Source of the DNA: Saccharina japonica
Taxonomy: Eukaryota > Sar > Phaeophyceae > Laminariales > Laminariaceae
Assembly (NCBI GenBank): GCA_008828725.1
Contig: MEHQ01001964.1
Span: 1 to 64,000 of the forward strand
Length of the DNA stretch: 64,000 nucleotides
Direction of reading: 5' to 3'
Position numbers and translations under genes: made by a program. Positions within the stretch are counted from its first letter, which is position 1; the number at the start of each line of letters is the position of its first letter. Below the pieces are notes generated by a model, which saw nothing but the letters and a program-made list of their open reading frames with translations, ran no database searches and was not told the origin of the DNA. Of the stretch, positions 32,750 to 44,756 are shown one piece after another.

Positions 32750-33712
32750 TTAGGTCAAACGTCGTAAGTCGTTTGAAAATCTCTCTAGATCATCCACATG
32801 CTCTGCTCCGTATTTCGAAAAACACACGATATCATCAATAAAAAGTCGAACACGTTGCAACCCATCACACACCCGCAACATAATCGATTGGAACCATCCA
32901 GGACTAGATGGTAACCCCATCGGCATCACTGTCCACTCACAATTTCCAGCTTGCGTACAGACAGCAGTCAGTGGGATTGAATCTTCGTGTATCGAGCACT
33001 GGTAAAATCCACTAACCAAATCCATACTACTGAAACAAATCGCACCACCAAGGTCAGATAACAGACCATCGACTGTAGGTAAAGGCATAACAGGTATAAT
33101 GGACTGCGCATTTACACGTTTATAGTTGCAAGTTAACCTTATGCGACCATCTGCTTTTGCGATCACTACCAGCGGACTCGACCAGTTTGAATATGATCGC
33201 CGCAAAATTCCAGCCAAAACCAATTTATCAATTTCCGTTTGCACCTTTGCAGCTAACACAGGGGAATGACGGTATGGTCGCTGCTTAACCGGTTGCGCAT
33301 CTTTCTTAATAATAATACGGAACGGATCAACAGTAACATGTCCCAAATCTATGGCATGCTCGGAAAAACGGTGTGAGTATTTACAGAGTAAGTTCCCGAG
33401 AGAATCAATATCTTCCGCCTTCCATAGACTCTCCTCAAAATCGAAATGAATTTGTGGCAAATGCGCTGGCACGCTGTTCCACAATCTTATAAACGCCTGC
33501 CGTTGTAACGGTTCCAAATGAGACAAAACTGCCGGTGGTGGTTCATCCTTTGTAACTTCTGCATTGCTATCTCCCTCAATAGCATGTATACTCGGCATCG
33601 CATTCTGTTTTCTCTCCGCGTTCTTCAGTTCGCTGTGTATTAACCTCTCACCACCCACTCCCAAACGCATACCCCTTTGTACCAAATAATCATCCGAACG
33701 TACTCGTTTCAT
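32750..33712 (-). pseudogene. Ty3/gypsy reverse transcriptase, N-terminal part (left arm)
   Basis: Motifs in order: VDPFRIIIKKDAQPVKQRPY, SPLVVIAKADGRIRLTCNY, SSMDLVSGFYQCSI (first catalytic Asp), MPMGLPSSPGWFQSI, and RLFIDDIVCFSKYG, where FIDD stands at the YxDD catalytic site. The reading frame is lost after DDLERF because a run of five T in the right arm is four T here. Without that loss the frame would run into the next piece. Confidence 0.9.
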
Positions 33713-33766
33713 GGGAATATCTGACGTTCCTGCCTCGACGATAACCTCCTGAGGAAACCAATCGTC

Positions 33767-34519
33767 TCAGAAACGTTTGTAGTACTGGCCCTTTTTTGCA
33801 GGACTACCATCATCATTGGTAAGGCTTATTTTGAACCAAGACATAGCATTCGGCAAGCGATACCTATGACTGGCTACCCGTACTACTACCCGTCCTTTTC
33901 CTTTCCCTTCAATCATACCTACAGCATTGTTAACCCATTGGTTGAAACGCTGATCATTGGTTGCGGACCCTTTCTCGGTTTCAAAAGTCACTACTGTTGT
34001 TAATGCACTCACGTCTCGGTACTTTCGGATAGGGAAATGTTTCCAGCTATCCCGACCCAATAATATCGCGGTCCCCATCGTTTAATCAGGTACAACGTGT
34101 GCATACACCGCCAAACAAACAGAAGGAGAAACAACCGACCCACCATCACTTTTCGCGTTACTCCCAAGATAAATATCCAACCGCACTTGATATGAGGTTA
34201 TTAATGGCACTTCGTAAAAACCACCCCAAGTTTTCCTATCAACGGATTTCAGACCGTCCTTTGACGCAGCACCACAAGCAAGCATTCTCAGCCATGCCTT
34301 CTCCTGAATGAAGGACGCTGGGCTTCCGGTATCCAATAATTCCTTGCATGCTTGAGTCCTTAGTGCCTTGGTTCCCGCGAACAGCTGCACACCAGCTGTA
34401 TGATCGCCTCGATCCAGCATAACTTCACCGCCAACCGCTCTTGTAAACTCTGATAAAAAATCAGAACGTTCTCCGGGTTGAAGCGACACACGTGAAGGGG
34501 GAAAAACGGGCGTGAGCAC
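33767..34519 (-). pseudogene. Retropepsin with intact active-site motif (left arm)
   Basis: The active-site motif reads LLDTGSPASFIQEKAW, an intact Asp-Thr-Gly. The C-terminal motif of retropepsins follows as ILLGRDSW. Between them lies a TAA (after VVPD) that the right arm has at the same codon. A further shared TGA ends the next part (YYKRF). The reading register is otherwise continuous with reverse transcriptase, as expected of a Pro-RT-IN polyprotein. Confidence 0.8.
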
Positions 34520-35528
34520 ATAAGATTTTTTCCAAGCCTATCGGTCGAGTACATAAATACTATCTTTGATTTATTCTGGGCCAGACAAATCACCACTATT
34601 ATCCTTTTATCCTTTTCCTTCCTTTTCTTTTCCTTCCTTTCCTTTTCCTTCTTTTCCTTTTCCTTCCTTTCCATTTCCTTCCTTTCGTTTTCCTTCCTAT
34701 CCTTATCTTTCGCTGACTTCCTTTTAGCGTGCAAAACATTCTAGTTCAAGTTAGATGCATTAAATCTACCATTAACTGTCCCCACCCTGTATGGTTTTAA
34801 CTCGTTTTGCATTTCTTTTATACGCCTTAACTCTCCATGCACCTTTGTAATACGACCACTCTATTTACGTATTCCAAGATCAAAAACATCATCCAAACCA
34901 ACAGACATACCACTGGTAGCTGCCGGCGGGGTCATACGTGGAGTACTAGGTGTACCTTCGCCAGGGTAGCACCAAACTCTCCCACGTTTCCTGTTTCCCC
35001 TTCCTAACTTTCCCACGGTGTTCGTATCTTGTCCAGGGGAAATTTCAAACTTCGGTTGATCAGCCGAAGGGGGCGCACATCTCTCCCCTACAGCAACTGA
35101 TAGTGACTGGGTTCTTCCAGAGTATAACCGTTAACTGCTACACTCGACCTAACTTCGTCGCTTCGAACTTACATTTTTATCGGGGGCCTATTCCGACTAT
35201 CACTACGGTTCGGACGGCCAGATCTCGTTGCTCTACCACTAACAGCAAGACGTGTAAAAGAGGGCGGCTCTACCTGAGCGCTCAACGGTGCTCCATGATA
35301 AATACTTCCATCGCAACCTGGAAGGCGACTACTATTCACACCACCCCTCTCACCGTTCGTAGGCAGATTGCATCCTGTCTCTTGGTCCTGACCTGTCCCG
35401 TGCCAAACTGATCGGACCGAACTTCCATTCCTTGCAGCGGGTCCTCCCCCACGGGACGCTTTCTTTCCACCTGACAAGGGGGTTGAAAAGAGGGACGACG
35501 ACCAGAATGCTACCGAGAAGGTGGCCAA
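34360..35528 (-). pseudogene. Linker between gag and protease, KERKE tract (left arm)
   Basis: The stretch encodes a Ser/Arg-rich low-complexity part (35,169-35,528) and a charged coiled-coil-like tract of KERKE-type pentapeptides from a 15-bp repeat (GAAAGGAAGGAAAAG), here about eight units (34,600-34,720). In the right arm the tract has about twenty units. Frames are interrupted between the two parts. Confidence 0.6.
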
Positions 35529-35663
35529 CTTACCGTTGCAATTTCAAGGGCCTTGCCTATTTCTGCGTGCACGATTCACTGCCCATTTGCACAGTCGTTG
35601 TTGCCATCGGCGCCAACGAGATTCGGCCTCTTGGGGTGTGCCTTGACCCACAGCAGGATGAAT

Positions 35664-38600
35664 TCAATTGGAACGGTTGTTGAATGTTTCTTGGCATTCA
35701 CGGGCGAAATGGTTTTCTTGGGCACAGTTTAAGCATCGGTTGCCGAATGATCGGCGAGCAGCATCACGCTCTTCCCGGGAGTCAAATTGAACATAGAAAG
35801 GTGGATCTCGATTATTTTTCCCAAAACCCCCACGCTCCTGCATGACTGCATGCACGTGACCCATCTCTTCCTCTTCATCCTCAAAAGGATCCACCTCTAC
35901 CGCCATCACACCCCCAAATTGCCTACTACGGAACGCTTGATTATACGTTTTTGACCGGGTAGCCGCCCCACCCGTCAACCTCACAGACATAGTCGCCCGT
36001 GTCTGATTCAACGCTAAATCATCAAGTGCTCCCATCAAATCATCTACAGTATCGAAGGGCAACGCACGCATGTTCGACTTGCAAAACTTTGAGCACTCAA
36101 CCCCGCAAACTGATCGTCCACCCCAGTCTTGATTGCTATCTGAAGAGTACCGACTTCAGGAGCAACGTGCCCCACACTACGCACGTTAGCAAGCAAGAGC
36201 CTCAGCTCCGTGACATACACACTGAATGGCGTGCCCACCGGCATAATCAAACTTTGCAACGCCTGCATCACTGCCGCAGGGGTAGCCTTACTCAAAACCA
36301 CGACACAAAGAACGAATAATATACTGCATGACTTCCGGGCCGCTTCTTCCGTCTTGTTGCAGCTTGACCCCCTGCTTGAACGCTTCCATGACTAAGGAGC
36401 GTATTTTCGATACATGAGGCACATTTCACGAACAGAGCGTAGTACATGCCTCAGGAGACACATCTCCTAACCAGGGGTCCAATACACAGGGTGTGTGTCT
36501 TCGAAAGCGACCCTCAAACTTGTTACAGCACCATCTGCTGCTGTGGTGAAGTGCACTAAATCAGTCACACTGCGGTCATGCGAAAAATAAATCAAAGGAA
36601 TTGGCATCAATACCTTCCTGTCAAAGTTTGCGTAGTGCCTCCGAATCTTTGCTCTACGTCGCGGGCTCGGCAAATCTCCATCAGTGTTTATGGTTGGATG
36701 TGCGACAGGTGCTACGATGGGTTCAGGTACCGCAGCTACAACAGGAGTCAAAGCAGCAGCAGGAGCAGCTACTGGAGCAGGAACAGCAGCAGGTGCAGCG
36801 AGAGAAATAGCGGGCGCAGACTCAGCGGCTACGGTCGGAGAAGTAACGAGGTTGGGAGCTACAGCCGGGACAGGAACTCACGACGGACCAACTGTACTCG
36901 GCACATCAACCCCCAAATCTTCCTCATCCCTCTGCACAATTATTTCATTCCCAAAAGTGTCATACCTTTTAGCTCCTCCTCCTCCTTCTCCTCGCCCACC
37001 ACCACCGCGATAACCCGGGTTGACGAAACGGTTCCCCCCTTGATGGTTTCTGTGCTGCTGATTGTGGGCCCAGTTGGGCTGATCACGCAGCCCCCCTCCC
37101 TGGCCATCTTGGTTGCTGTGCACTTGTCTCTCCTGCTGGGAAACCTCCATCCTGACCGGGATGGGAGCAGGATCAGGAAATGGAGCTGGAGCTGCGGACG
37201 GGCCCTGCCCAGCCTCCACCGCCAACTGGGTCTTCAATATACCGTCCGCCAAGGCATGGTATTGATCGAAGCTCAATTCAGGGCAATCCGCCTGGGTTCC
37301 CCTTACGATCGCCATCAGGCGGCGCACCCTCTGCATGTCTTCATCACTCGCTCCCACAGGAGGGTGAACAGCGGCGGCAGTCGGCTCAGCAGCAGTAGAC
37401 GAAGGCGCCAGCAGCAGTAGCAGTCGCAACAGTAGCAGTCGCAACAGCAGAAGAAGAAGGTGCGGCGGCAGCAGAAGCAACAGTAGCATGAGGCAGCTCA
37501 GTAGCAGAAGCAGCAGCAGTAACAGTCGCATCAGCAGAAGGAGAAGGTGCGACGGCAGCAGAAGCAGCAGCAGTGGACGCATCGGCAGCAGAAGCAGGCA
37601 GTGTGGCGGCAGCAGAAGCACCACTGTCGGCCACGAAGTCGGCAAAATGTTCCGCTGAGGTTTTGGTCGATCTTTGGCGTACGATCTCCTCTTCTTCTTC
37701 GCAGAACGTGGGAGTGTACTGCCACTGCCTTTTCACCAAGTCGGCTCCATCCTTCACCTTTGCCAGGCGGCGAGCTTCCCGGTCACCCCGGTCCTGCGTC
37801 TGTGCCTCCAGCAGCGCTGTCCTTTATCTCTTCAGCTCGTCCTCGCGCTCGGTGACCACTTTTGCCATTCTCAGCTCGAGGCTTGCGCCCCGAGTGGACT
37901 CCTCCTCCTCGGCCGTTTGCTGGGCCTGGACCCGAGCGGCGAAATCGGCACTGGCCCTCTCTGCCTTCTGCAGAGCTTCATCCACCGCGGTCCTCTGAGA
38001 GGCCTCCGCCCCCTCCTGGTGCAGACGGGCCTTGGCTTTCGCCTTCTCCTTTCTGCGATGCTGCCGAGCAAGCTTCTTTGACGACTACACATTGTGCACC
38101 AACTGGGAGACGTCCTTCGCCAACTCCTTCGCTCCATCTCTCTCCGGGAAGATGCACCTTTGCACGTTCTTCTTTCGGTCTCCCTATTCTCCCAAAAAAC
38201 ATCGAAGCGATTTTTCGAGGCGAAAACAGAAGTGCGGGAGGGAACATCGAGGGAAACATCGTCGGACGAGCCCGTTGAATTCGCGCTTGAAGAAATCTGA
38301 GAGTCAGACTCGGACAATTCGATCGCGAGTTTTTCGTCCGCAGCCATTACCGCTGCCAGTCGATCCATGGCCTCATCCTCCTCTTTCTGCAGGGCGCGAG
38401 CATACATCGCGTCCCTCGCAACGGACATCGCGGTCCTACGCGCAAGACTCAACTCTTCTTCGCGAGTAAACCGGGAAAACCGAACTTTTGTTTCGCGCCA
38501 GGAAATCGACTTTCCCTCCCGAGTACCCCCTCGTGTGGTCTGACCACCCATCGGTACAATCGCTCCACCTGGGCCAGCCGCAGTGGCACCCCTGGTAGCG

Positions 38601-39052
38601 GTCTTCGGGCGTATCCCCATCGCCCGACATTGGTCCGCGAAACCCATTCCCTCCAAGAGAGAACGCAACGCCGCTACATCCTCCTCAGACTACACCCCGT
38701 CTGTTTCCACGCACAAACTCATCGGCAATACTTCCGTCTTCTCGTGCAACGGGCTTTTTCCCTCCTCGGCTTGTTGCGGGACGGCCGAACCAGCTCCCTC
38801 AGAGGCAGCGGCCAGACCCTGCCCCTCTTTCTGCTTCCGTGGGTCTCCAATGAGGCCCATCCCCTCGTCCTCTACCCATTCCTCCTCCTCCTCCTCGGAG
38901 GCAGCCTGGTCCGTCACCGCGTCCTCGACGGGCGGAGCCTCGTTAGTCTCCGGCTGGGCCAACTGCTTGGCGGCTGCCAAATGCGGGCGGCGGTCAATTA
39001 AATTGGAGGAGGCAAGCGGCAGGAGCATGGGCGGGGGAGAGGATATCGTCAT
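35664..39052 (-). pseudogene. Chromovirus gag (left arm)
   Basis: Pieces in order: an N-terminal acidic part (38,690-39,052), a part with SWRETKVRFSRFTREEE (37,871-38,668), an Ala-rich stretch (37,386-37,757) that changes register, a Pro/Gly-rich part (36,878-37,645), a capsid-like part (36,044-36,301) and a zinc knuckle, CLNCAQENHFAREC, that is a perfect CX2CX4HX4C (35,664-36,071). The knuckle would bind element RNA. A private TAG at 38,690 and a frameshift near 38,190 add to the three stops shared with the right arm. Gag is unusually long at over 1,000 codons. Confidence 0.75.
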
Positions 39053-39053
39053 C

Positions 39054-39430
39054 GGCTAACGTATCCATCTCTGCTCTACCGGATCAACACTATGTCTTCA
39101 TCTTCTTCGGCCGCAGGTGAGAAGTACACGGTTGTGAGGAAACGGGAGGTGGCCTCGGTCATCTCCGGAGGCTCGAAGCCTCGTACTCGATCGAGTACGC
39201 GTGGGGAGCGTTTCGTACGCAGTCCTACCGGCTCGACATTGGGGGATCACATTTCTGTGCCTGGCGAGGCAGGTAGTGATTCGGGAGCAGGTATGGTACT
39301 CCCGAAGGAAGTGGGAGTGACGAAGGGAGGTCGTCGCTGTGTTGGTAAAGCGGGGCGTGTTGGCTCGCCCGAGGAGCGTCGTGTCGATCTCATTCGCGTG
39401 GCGTCTAACCGTGACAGTCCGTCTCCCCCG
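39054..39430. other. Asymmetric centre of the head-to-head chromovirus pair
   Basis: The left arm's homology ends near 39,053. The right arm's gag begins at ATG 39,092 and runs about 340 bp before the point (about 39,430) where it becomes homologous to the left arm. No LTR, primer-binding site or target duplication lies between. This makes an inverted repeat of about 9.8 kb per arm with a loop of roughly 380 bp that encodes the right arm's gag N-terminus. Confidence 0.8.
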
Positions 39431-42400
39431 CCCATGCTCCTGACGCCGGCCTCCTCCAATTTCCTTGCCCACCTCTCGTATTTGGCAGCCGCCAAGCAGT
39501 TAGCCCAGCCGGAGGCTAACGAGGCGTCCCGCAACAAGCCGAGGAGGGAAAAGGCCCGTTGCGCGACAAGACGGAAGTATTGCCGGTGAGTTTGTGCGTG
39601 GAAACAGACGGGGTGTCGTCTGAGGAGGATGTAGCGGCGTTGCGTTCTCTCTTGGAGGGAATGAGTTTCGCGGACCAATGTCGGGCGATGGGGATACGCC
39701 CGAAGACCGCTACCAGGGGTGCCACTGCGGCTGGCCCAGGTGGAGCGATTGTACCGATGGGTGGTCAGACCACACGAGGGGGTACTCGGGAGGGAAAGTC
39801 GATTTCCTGGCGCGAAACAAAAGTTCGGTTTTCTCGGTTTACTCGCGAACAAGAGTCGAGTCTTGCGCGTAGGACCGCGATTTCCGTTGCGAGGGACGCG
39901 ATGTATGCTCGCGCCCTGCAGAAAGAGGAGGATCAGGCCATGGATCGGCTGGCAGCGGTAATGGCTGCGGACGAAAAACTCGCGATCGAATTGTCCGAGT
40001 CTGACTCTCAGATTTCTTCAAGCGCGAGTTCAACGGGCTCGTCCGACGATGTTTCCCTCGATGTTCCCTCGCGCACTTCTGTTTTCGCCTCGAAAAATCG
40101 CTTCGATGTTTTTTTGGGAGAACAGGGAGACGAAAAGAAGAACGTGCAAAGGTGCATCTTCCCGGAGGGAGATGGAGCGAAGGAGTTGGCGAAGGACGCC
40201 TCCCAGTTAGTGGACAGTGTGGAGTCGTCAAAGAAGCTTGCTCGGCAGCATAGCAGAAAGGAGAAGGCGAAAGCCAAGGCCCGGCTGCACCAGGAGGGGG
40301 CGGAGGCCTCTCAGAGGACCGCGGTGGATGAAGCTCTGCAGAAGGCAGAGAGGGCCAGTGCCGATTTCGCCGCTCGGGTCCAGGCCCGGCAAACGGCCGA
40401 GGAGGAGGAGGCCACTCGTGGCGCAAGCCTCGAGCTGAGAATGGCCAAAGTGGTCACCGAGCGCGAGGACGAGCTGAAGAGATAAAGGACAGCGCTGCTG
40501 GAGGCACAGACGAAGGACCGGGGTGACCGGGAAGCTCGCCGCCTGGCAAAGGTGAAGGATGGAGCCGACTTGGTGAAAAGGCAGTGGCAGTACACTCCCA
40601 CGTTCTGCGAAGAAGAAGAGGAGATCGTACGCCAAAGATCGACCAAAACCTCAGCGGAACATTTTGCCGACTTCGTGGCCGACAGTGGTGCTTCTGCTGC
40701 CGCCACACTTCCTGCTTCTGCTGCCGAGGCGTCCACTGCTCTTGTTGCTTCTGCTGCCGCCGCACCTTCTCCTTCTGCTGTTGCGACTGTTACTGCTGCT
40801 GCTTCTGCTACTGACCTGCCTCATGCTACTGTTGCTTCTGCTGCCGCCGCACCTTCTTCTTCTGCTGTTGCGACTGCTACTGCTGCTGGCGCCTTCGTCT
40901 ACTGCTGCTGAGCCGACTGCCGCCGCTGCTCACCCTCCTGTGGGAGCGAGTGATGAAGACATGCAGAGGGTGCGCCGCCTGATGGCGATCGTACGGGGAA
41001 CCCAGGCGGATTGCCCTGAATTGAGCTTCGATCAATGCCATGCCTCAGCGGACGGTATATTGAAGACCCAGTTGGCGGTGGAGGCTGGGCAGGGCCCGTC
41101 CGCAGCTCCAGCTCCCGTTCCAGCTCCTGCTCCTGCTCCCATCCCGGCCAGGATGGAGGTTTCCCAGCAGGAGAGACAAGTGCACAGCAACCAAGATGGC
41201 CAGGGGGGGGGGCTGCGTGATCAGCCCAACTGGGCCCACAATCAGCAGCACAGAAACCATCAAGGGGGGAACCGTTTCGTCAACCCGGGTTATCGCGATG
41301 GTGGTGGGCGAGGAGGAGGAGGAGGAGGAGCTAAAAGGTATGACACTTTTGGGAATGAATTAATTGTGCAGAGGGATGAGGAAGATTTGGGGGTTGATGT
41401 GCCAAGTACAGTTGGTCCGTCGTGAGTTCCTGTCCCGGCTGTAGCTCCCAACCTCGTTACTTCTCCGACCGTAGCCGCTGAGTCTGCGCCCGCTATTTCT
41501 CTCGCTGCACCTGCTGCTGTTCCTGCTCCAGTAGCTGCTCCTGCTGCTGCTTTGACTCCTGTTGTAGCTGCGGTACCTGAACCCATCATAGCACTTGTCG
41601 CACATCCAACCATAAACACTGATGGAGATATGCCGAGCCCGCGACGTAGAGCAAAGATTCGGAGGCACTACGCAAACTTTGACACGAAGGTATTGATGCC
41701 AATTCCTTTGATTTTTTTTTCTCATGACCACAGTGTGACTGATTTAGTGCACTTCACCACAGCAGTAGATGATGCTGTAACAAGTTTGAGGGTCGCTTGC
41801 GAAGACACACACCCTGTGTATTGGACCCCTGGTTAGGAGATGTGTCTCCTGAGGCATGTACTACGCTCTGTTCGTATAAATGTGCCTCATGTATCGAAAA
41901 TACGCTCCTTAGTCATGGAAGCGTTCAAGCAGGGGGTCAAGCTGCAACAAGGCGGAAGAAACGGCCCGGAAGTCATGCAGTATGTTATTCGTTCTTTGTG
42001 TCGTGGTTTGAGTAAGGCTACCCCTGCGGCAGTGATGCAGGCGTTGCAAAGTTTGGTTATGCTTGTGGGCACGCCATTCAGTGTGTATGTCACGGAACTG
42101 AGGCTCTTGCTTGCTAACGTGCGTAGTGTGGGGTACGTTGCTCCTGAAGACGGTACTCTTCAGATAGCAATCCAGACTGGGGTGGACGATCAGTTTGCGG
42201 CGTTGAGTGCTCAAATTTTTGCAGGTCGAAACATGCGTGCGTTGCCCTTCGATACTGTAGATGATTTGATGGGAGCACTTGATGATTTAGCGTTGAATCA
42301 GACACGGGCGACTATGTCTGTGAGGTTGACGGGTGGGGCGGCTACCCGGTCAAAAACGTATAATCAAGCGTTCCGTAGTAGGCAATTTGGGGGTGTGATG

Positions 42401-42630
42401 GCGGTAGAGGTGGATCCTTTCGAGGATGAAGAGTAAGAGATGGGCCACGTGTATGCAGTCATGCAGGGGCGTGGGGGTTGTGGGAAAAATAATCGAGAAC
42501 CACCTTAGTATGTTCAATTTGACTCCAGGGAAGAGCGTTTAAATTGTGCCCAAGAAAACCATTTCGCCCGTGAATGTCAAGAAAAATTCCTCAACTGTTC
42601 CAATTTAATTCATCCTGCTGTGGGTCAAGG
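39092..42630 (+). pseudogene. Chromovirus gag (right arm)
   Basis: The N-terminus starts MSSSSSAAGEKYTVVRK at ATG 39,092. Pieces: 39,092-39,589; 39,559-40,485 (coiled-coil-like, rich in Lys/Glu/Ala); an Ala-rich part (40,552-40,911) shifting register near 40,890; 40,664-41,425; 41,552-41,836; and 41,840-42,436. Shared stops with the left arm follow ELKR (TAA), TVGPS (TGA) and YWTPG (TAG). The zinc knuckle is damaged: a 36-bp deletion near 42,540 removes its first Cys (REERLNCAQENHFAREC). Confidence 0.75.
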
Positions 42631-42639
42631 CGCACCCCA

Positions 42640-43915
42640 AGAGGCCGAATCTCGTTGGCCCAAGAGGCGAATCTCGTTGGCGCCGATGGCAACAACGACT
42701 GTGCCAATGGGCAGCGAATCGCGCCCGCAGAAATAGGCAAGGCCCTTGAAATTGCAACGGTAAGTTGGCCACCTTCTCGGTAGCATTCTGGTCGTCGTCC
42801 CTCTTTTCAACCCCCTTGTCAGGTGGAAAGAAAGCGTCCCGTGGGGGAGGACCCGCTGCAAGGAATGGAAGTTCGGTCCGATCAGTTTGGCACGGGACAG
42901 GTCAGGACCAAGAGACAGGATGCAATCTGCCTACGAACGGTGAGAGGGGTGGTGTGAATAATAGTCGCCTTCCAGGTTGTGATGGAAGTAATTATCCCGG
43001 AGCACCGTTGAGCGCTAAGGTAAAGCCGCCCTCTTTTACACGTCTTTTTGTTAGTGATAGAGCAACGAAATCTGGCCGTCCGAACCGTAGTGATAGTTGG
43101 ATAGGCCCCCGATAAAAATGAAAGTTCGAAGCGACGAAGTTAGGTCGAGTGTAGCAGTTAACGGTTATACTGGAAGAACCCAGTCACTATCAGCTGCTGT
43201 AGGGGAGAGATGTGCGCCCCCTTCGGCTGATCAACCGAAATATGAAATCTCCCCCGGACAGGATTCGAGCACCGGGGGAAAGTTAGGAAGGAGAAACAGG
43301 AAACGTGTGAGAGTTTGGTGCTAACCTGGCAAAGGTACACCTAGTACTCCACGTAAGACCCCGCCGGCAGCTACGAGTGTTATGTCTGTTGGTTTGGATG
43401 ATGTTTTTGACCTTGAGATGCGTAAATAGAGTGGTCGTATTACAAAGGTGCATGAAGAGTTAAGGAGTATAAAAGAAAGGCAAAACGAGTTAAAACCATA
43501 CAGGGTGGGGACCGTTAATGGTATATTGAATGCATCTAACTTGAACTCGGATGTTTTTCACGCTGAAAGGAATTCAGCGAAGGATAAGGATAGGAAGGAA
43601 AACGAAAGGAAGGAAAACGAAAGGAAGGAAAAGGAAAGGAAGGAAAAGGAAAAGAAGGAAAAGGAAAGGAAGGAAAAGGAAAGGAAGGAAAAGGAAAGGA
43701 AGGAAAAGGAAAGGAAGGAAAAGGAAAGGAAGGAAAAGGAAAGGAAGGAAAAGGAAAGGAAGGAAAAGGAAAGGAAGGAAAAGGAAAGGAAGGAAAAGGA
43801 AAGGAAGGAAAATGAAAGGAAGGAAAAGGAAAGGAAGGAAAATGAAAGGAAGGAAAAGGAAAGGAAGGAAAAGGATAAAAGGATAATAGTGGTGATTTTT
43901 CTGGCCCAGAATTAA
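42640..43915 (+). pseudogene. Linker between gag and protease with expanded KERKE tract (right arm)
   Basis: The final 155-codon frame (43,448-43,915) begins with a coiled-coil-like part (MHEELRSIKERQNELKPY) and ends in about twenty KERKE pentapeptides from a 15-bp repeat (43,590-43,880). The shorter tract in the left arm shows that this minisatellite changed length after duplication. A short duplication near 42,645-42,680 repeats GAATCTCGTTGGC. Confidence 0.65.
43590..43880 (+). repeat. 15-bp coding minisatellite (KERKE)
   Basis: About twenty near-identical units of GAAAGGAAGGAAAAG, with AAGGAAAATGAA variants near the end. All units keep the reading frame. Confidence 0.95.
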
Positions 43916-43994
43916 TCAAAGATAGTATTTATGAACTTGGCAGATAGGCTAGGAAAAACTCGTATGTGCCTACACCCGTTTTCCCCCTGCACGT

Positions 43995-44717
43995 GTGTCG
44001 CTGCAACCCGGAAAACGTGCTGATTTTTTATCAGAGTTTACAAGAGCGGTTGGTGGTGAAGTTATGCTGGATCGAGGCGATCATACAGCTGGTGTGCAGC
44101 TGTTCGCGGGAACCAAGGCACTAAGGACTCAAGCATGCAAGGCATTATTGGATACCACAAGCCCAGCGTCCTTCATTCAGGAGAAGGCATGGCTGAGAAT
44201 GCTTGCTTGTGGTGCTGCGTCAAAGGACGGTCTGAAATCCGTTGATAGGAAAACTTGGGGTGGTTTTTACGAAGTGCCATTAATAACCTCATATCAAGTG
44301 CGGTTGGATATTTATCTTGGGAGTAACGCGAAAAGTGATGGTGGGTCGGTTGTTTCTCCTTCTGTTTGTTTGGCGGTGTATGCGCACGTTGTACCTGATT
44401 AAACGATGGGGACCGCGATATTATTGGGTCGGGATAGCTGGAAACATTTCCCTATCCGAAAGTACCGAGACGTGAGTGCATTAACAACAGTAGTGACTTT
44501 TGAAACCGAGAAAGGGTCCGCAACCAATGATCAGCGTTTCAACCAATGGGTTAACAATGCTGTAGGTATGATTGAAGGGAAAGGAAAAGGACGGGTAGTA
44601 GTACGGGTAGCCAGTCATAGGTATCGCTTGCCGAATGCTATGTCTTGGTTCAAAATAAGCCTTACCAATGATGATGGTAGTCCTGCAAAAAAGGGCCAGT
44701 ACTACAAACGTTTCTGA
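43995..44717 (+). pseudogene. Retropepsin with altered active site (right arm)
   Basis: The active-site triplet reads Asp-Thr-Thr (LLDTTSPASFIQ) where the left arm has Asp-Thr-Gly. The Gly is nearly invariant in retropepsins, so this copy is unlikely to be active. ILLGRDSW follows in frame after a TAA (44,400-44,402) shared with the left arm. A shared TGA ends the second part at 44,717. Confidence 0.8.
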
Positions 44718-44756
44718 GACGATTGGTTTCCTCAGGAGGTTATCGTTGAGGCAGGA

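Larger units (their letters stand above)
29263..39053 (-). mobile_element. Chromovirus (Ty3/gypsy) left arm
   Basis: Order on the minus strand is gag, low-complexity linker, aspartic protease, reverse transcriptase, RNase H, integrase and chromodomain-like C-terminus, which is Ty3/gypsy order. The arm is the inverted counterpart of 39,430-52,936. Pol proteins differ between arms by only a few percent by eye. Homology stops at GTATTAAGTAC just after the pol stop codon on the outer side, and at the gag segment CTCCCCCGCCCATGCTCCTG on the inner side. No LTR lies at the inner end. Private lesions include a stop in gag, a one-base loss in a T run in reverse transcriptase and two stops in integrase. 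Confidence 0.9.

Noticed and set aside
36578..37998. Long plus-strand open frames in the left arm's gag region (and the matching minus-strand frames at 39,839-41,731)
   Set aside because: They are antisense to gag, low in complexity (Ser/Arg or Ala/Pro runs) and arise from GCT/GCA-rich sequence.
43536..43919. Minus-strand FPSFPFPSF repeat protein
   Set aside because: It is the antisense of the 15-bp KERKE minisatellite.
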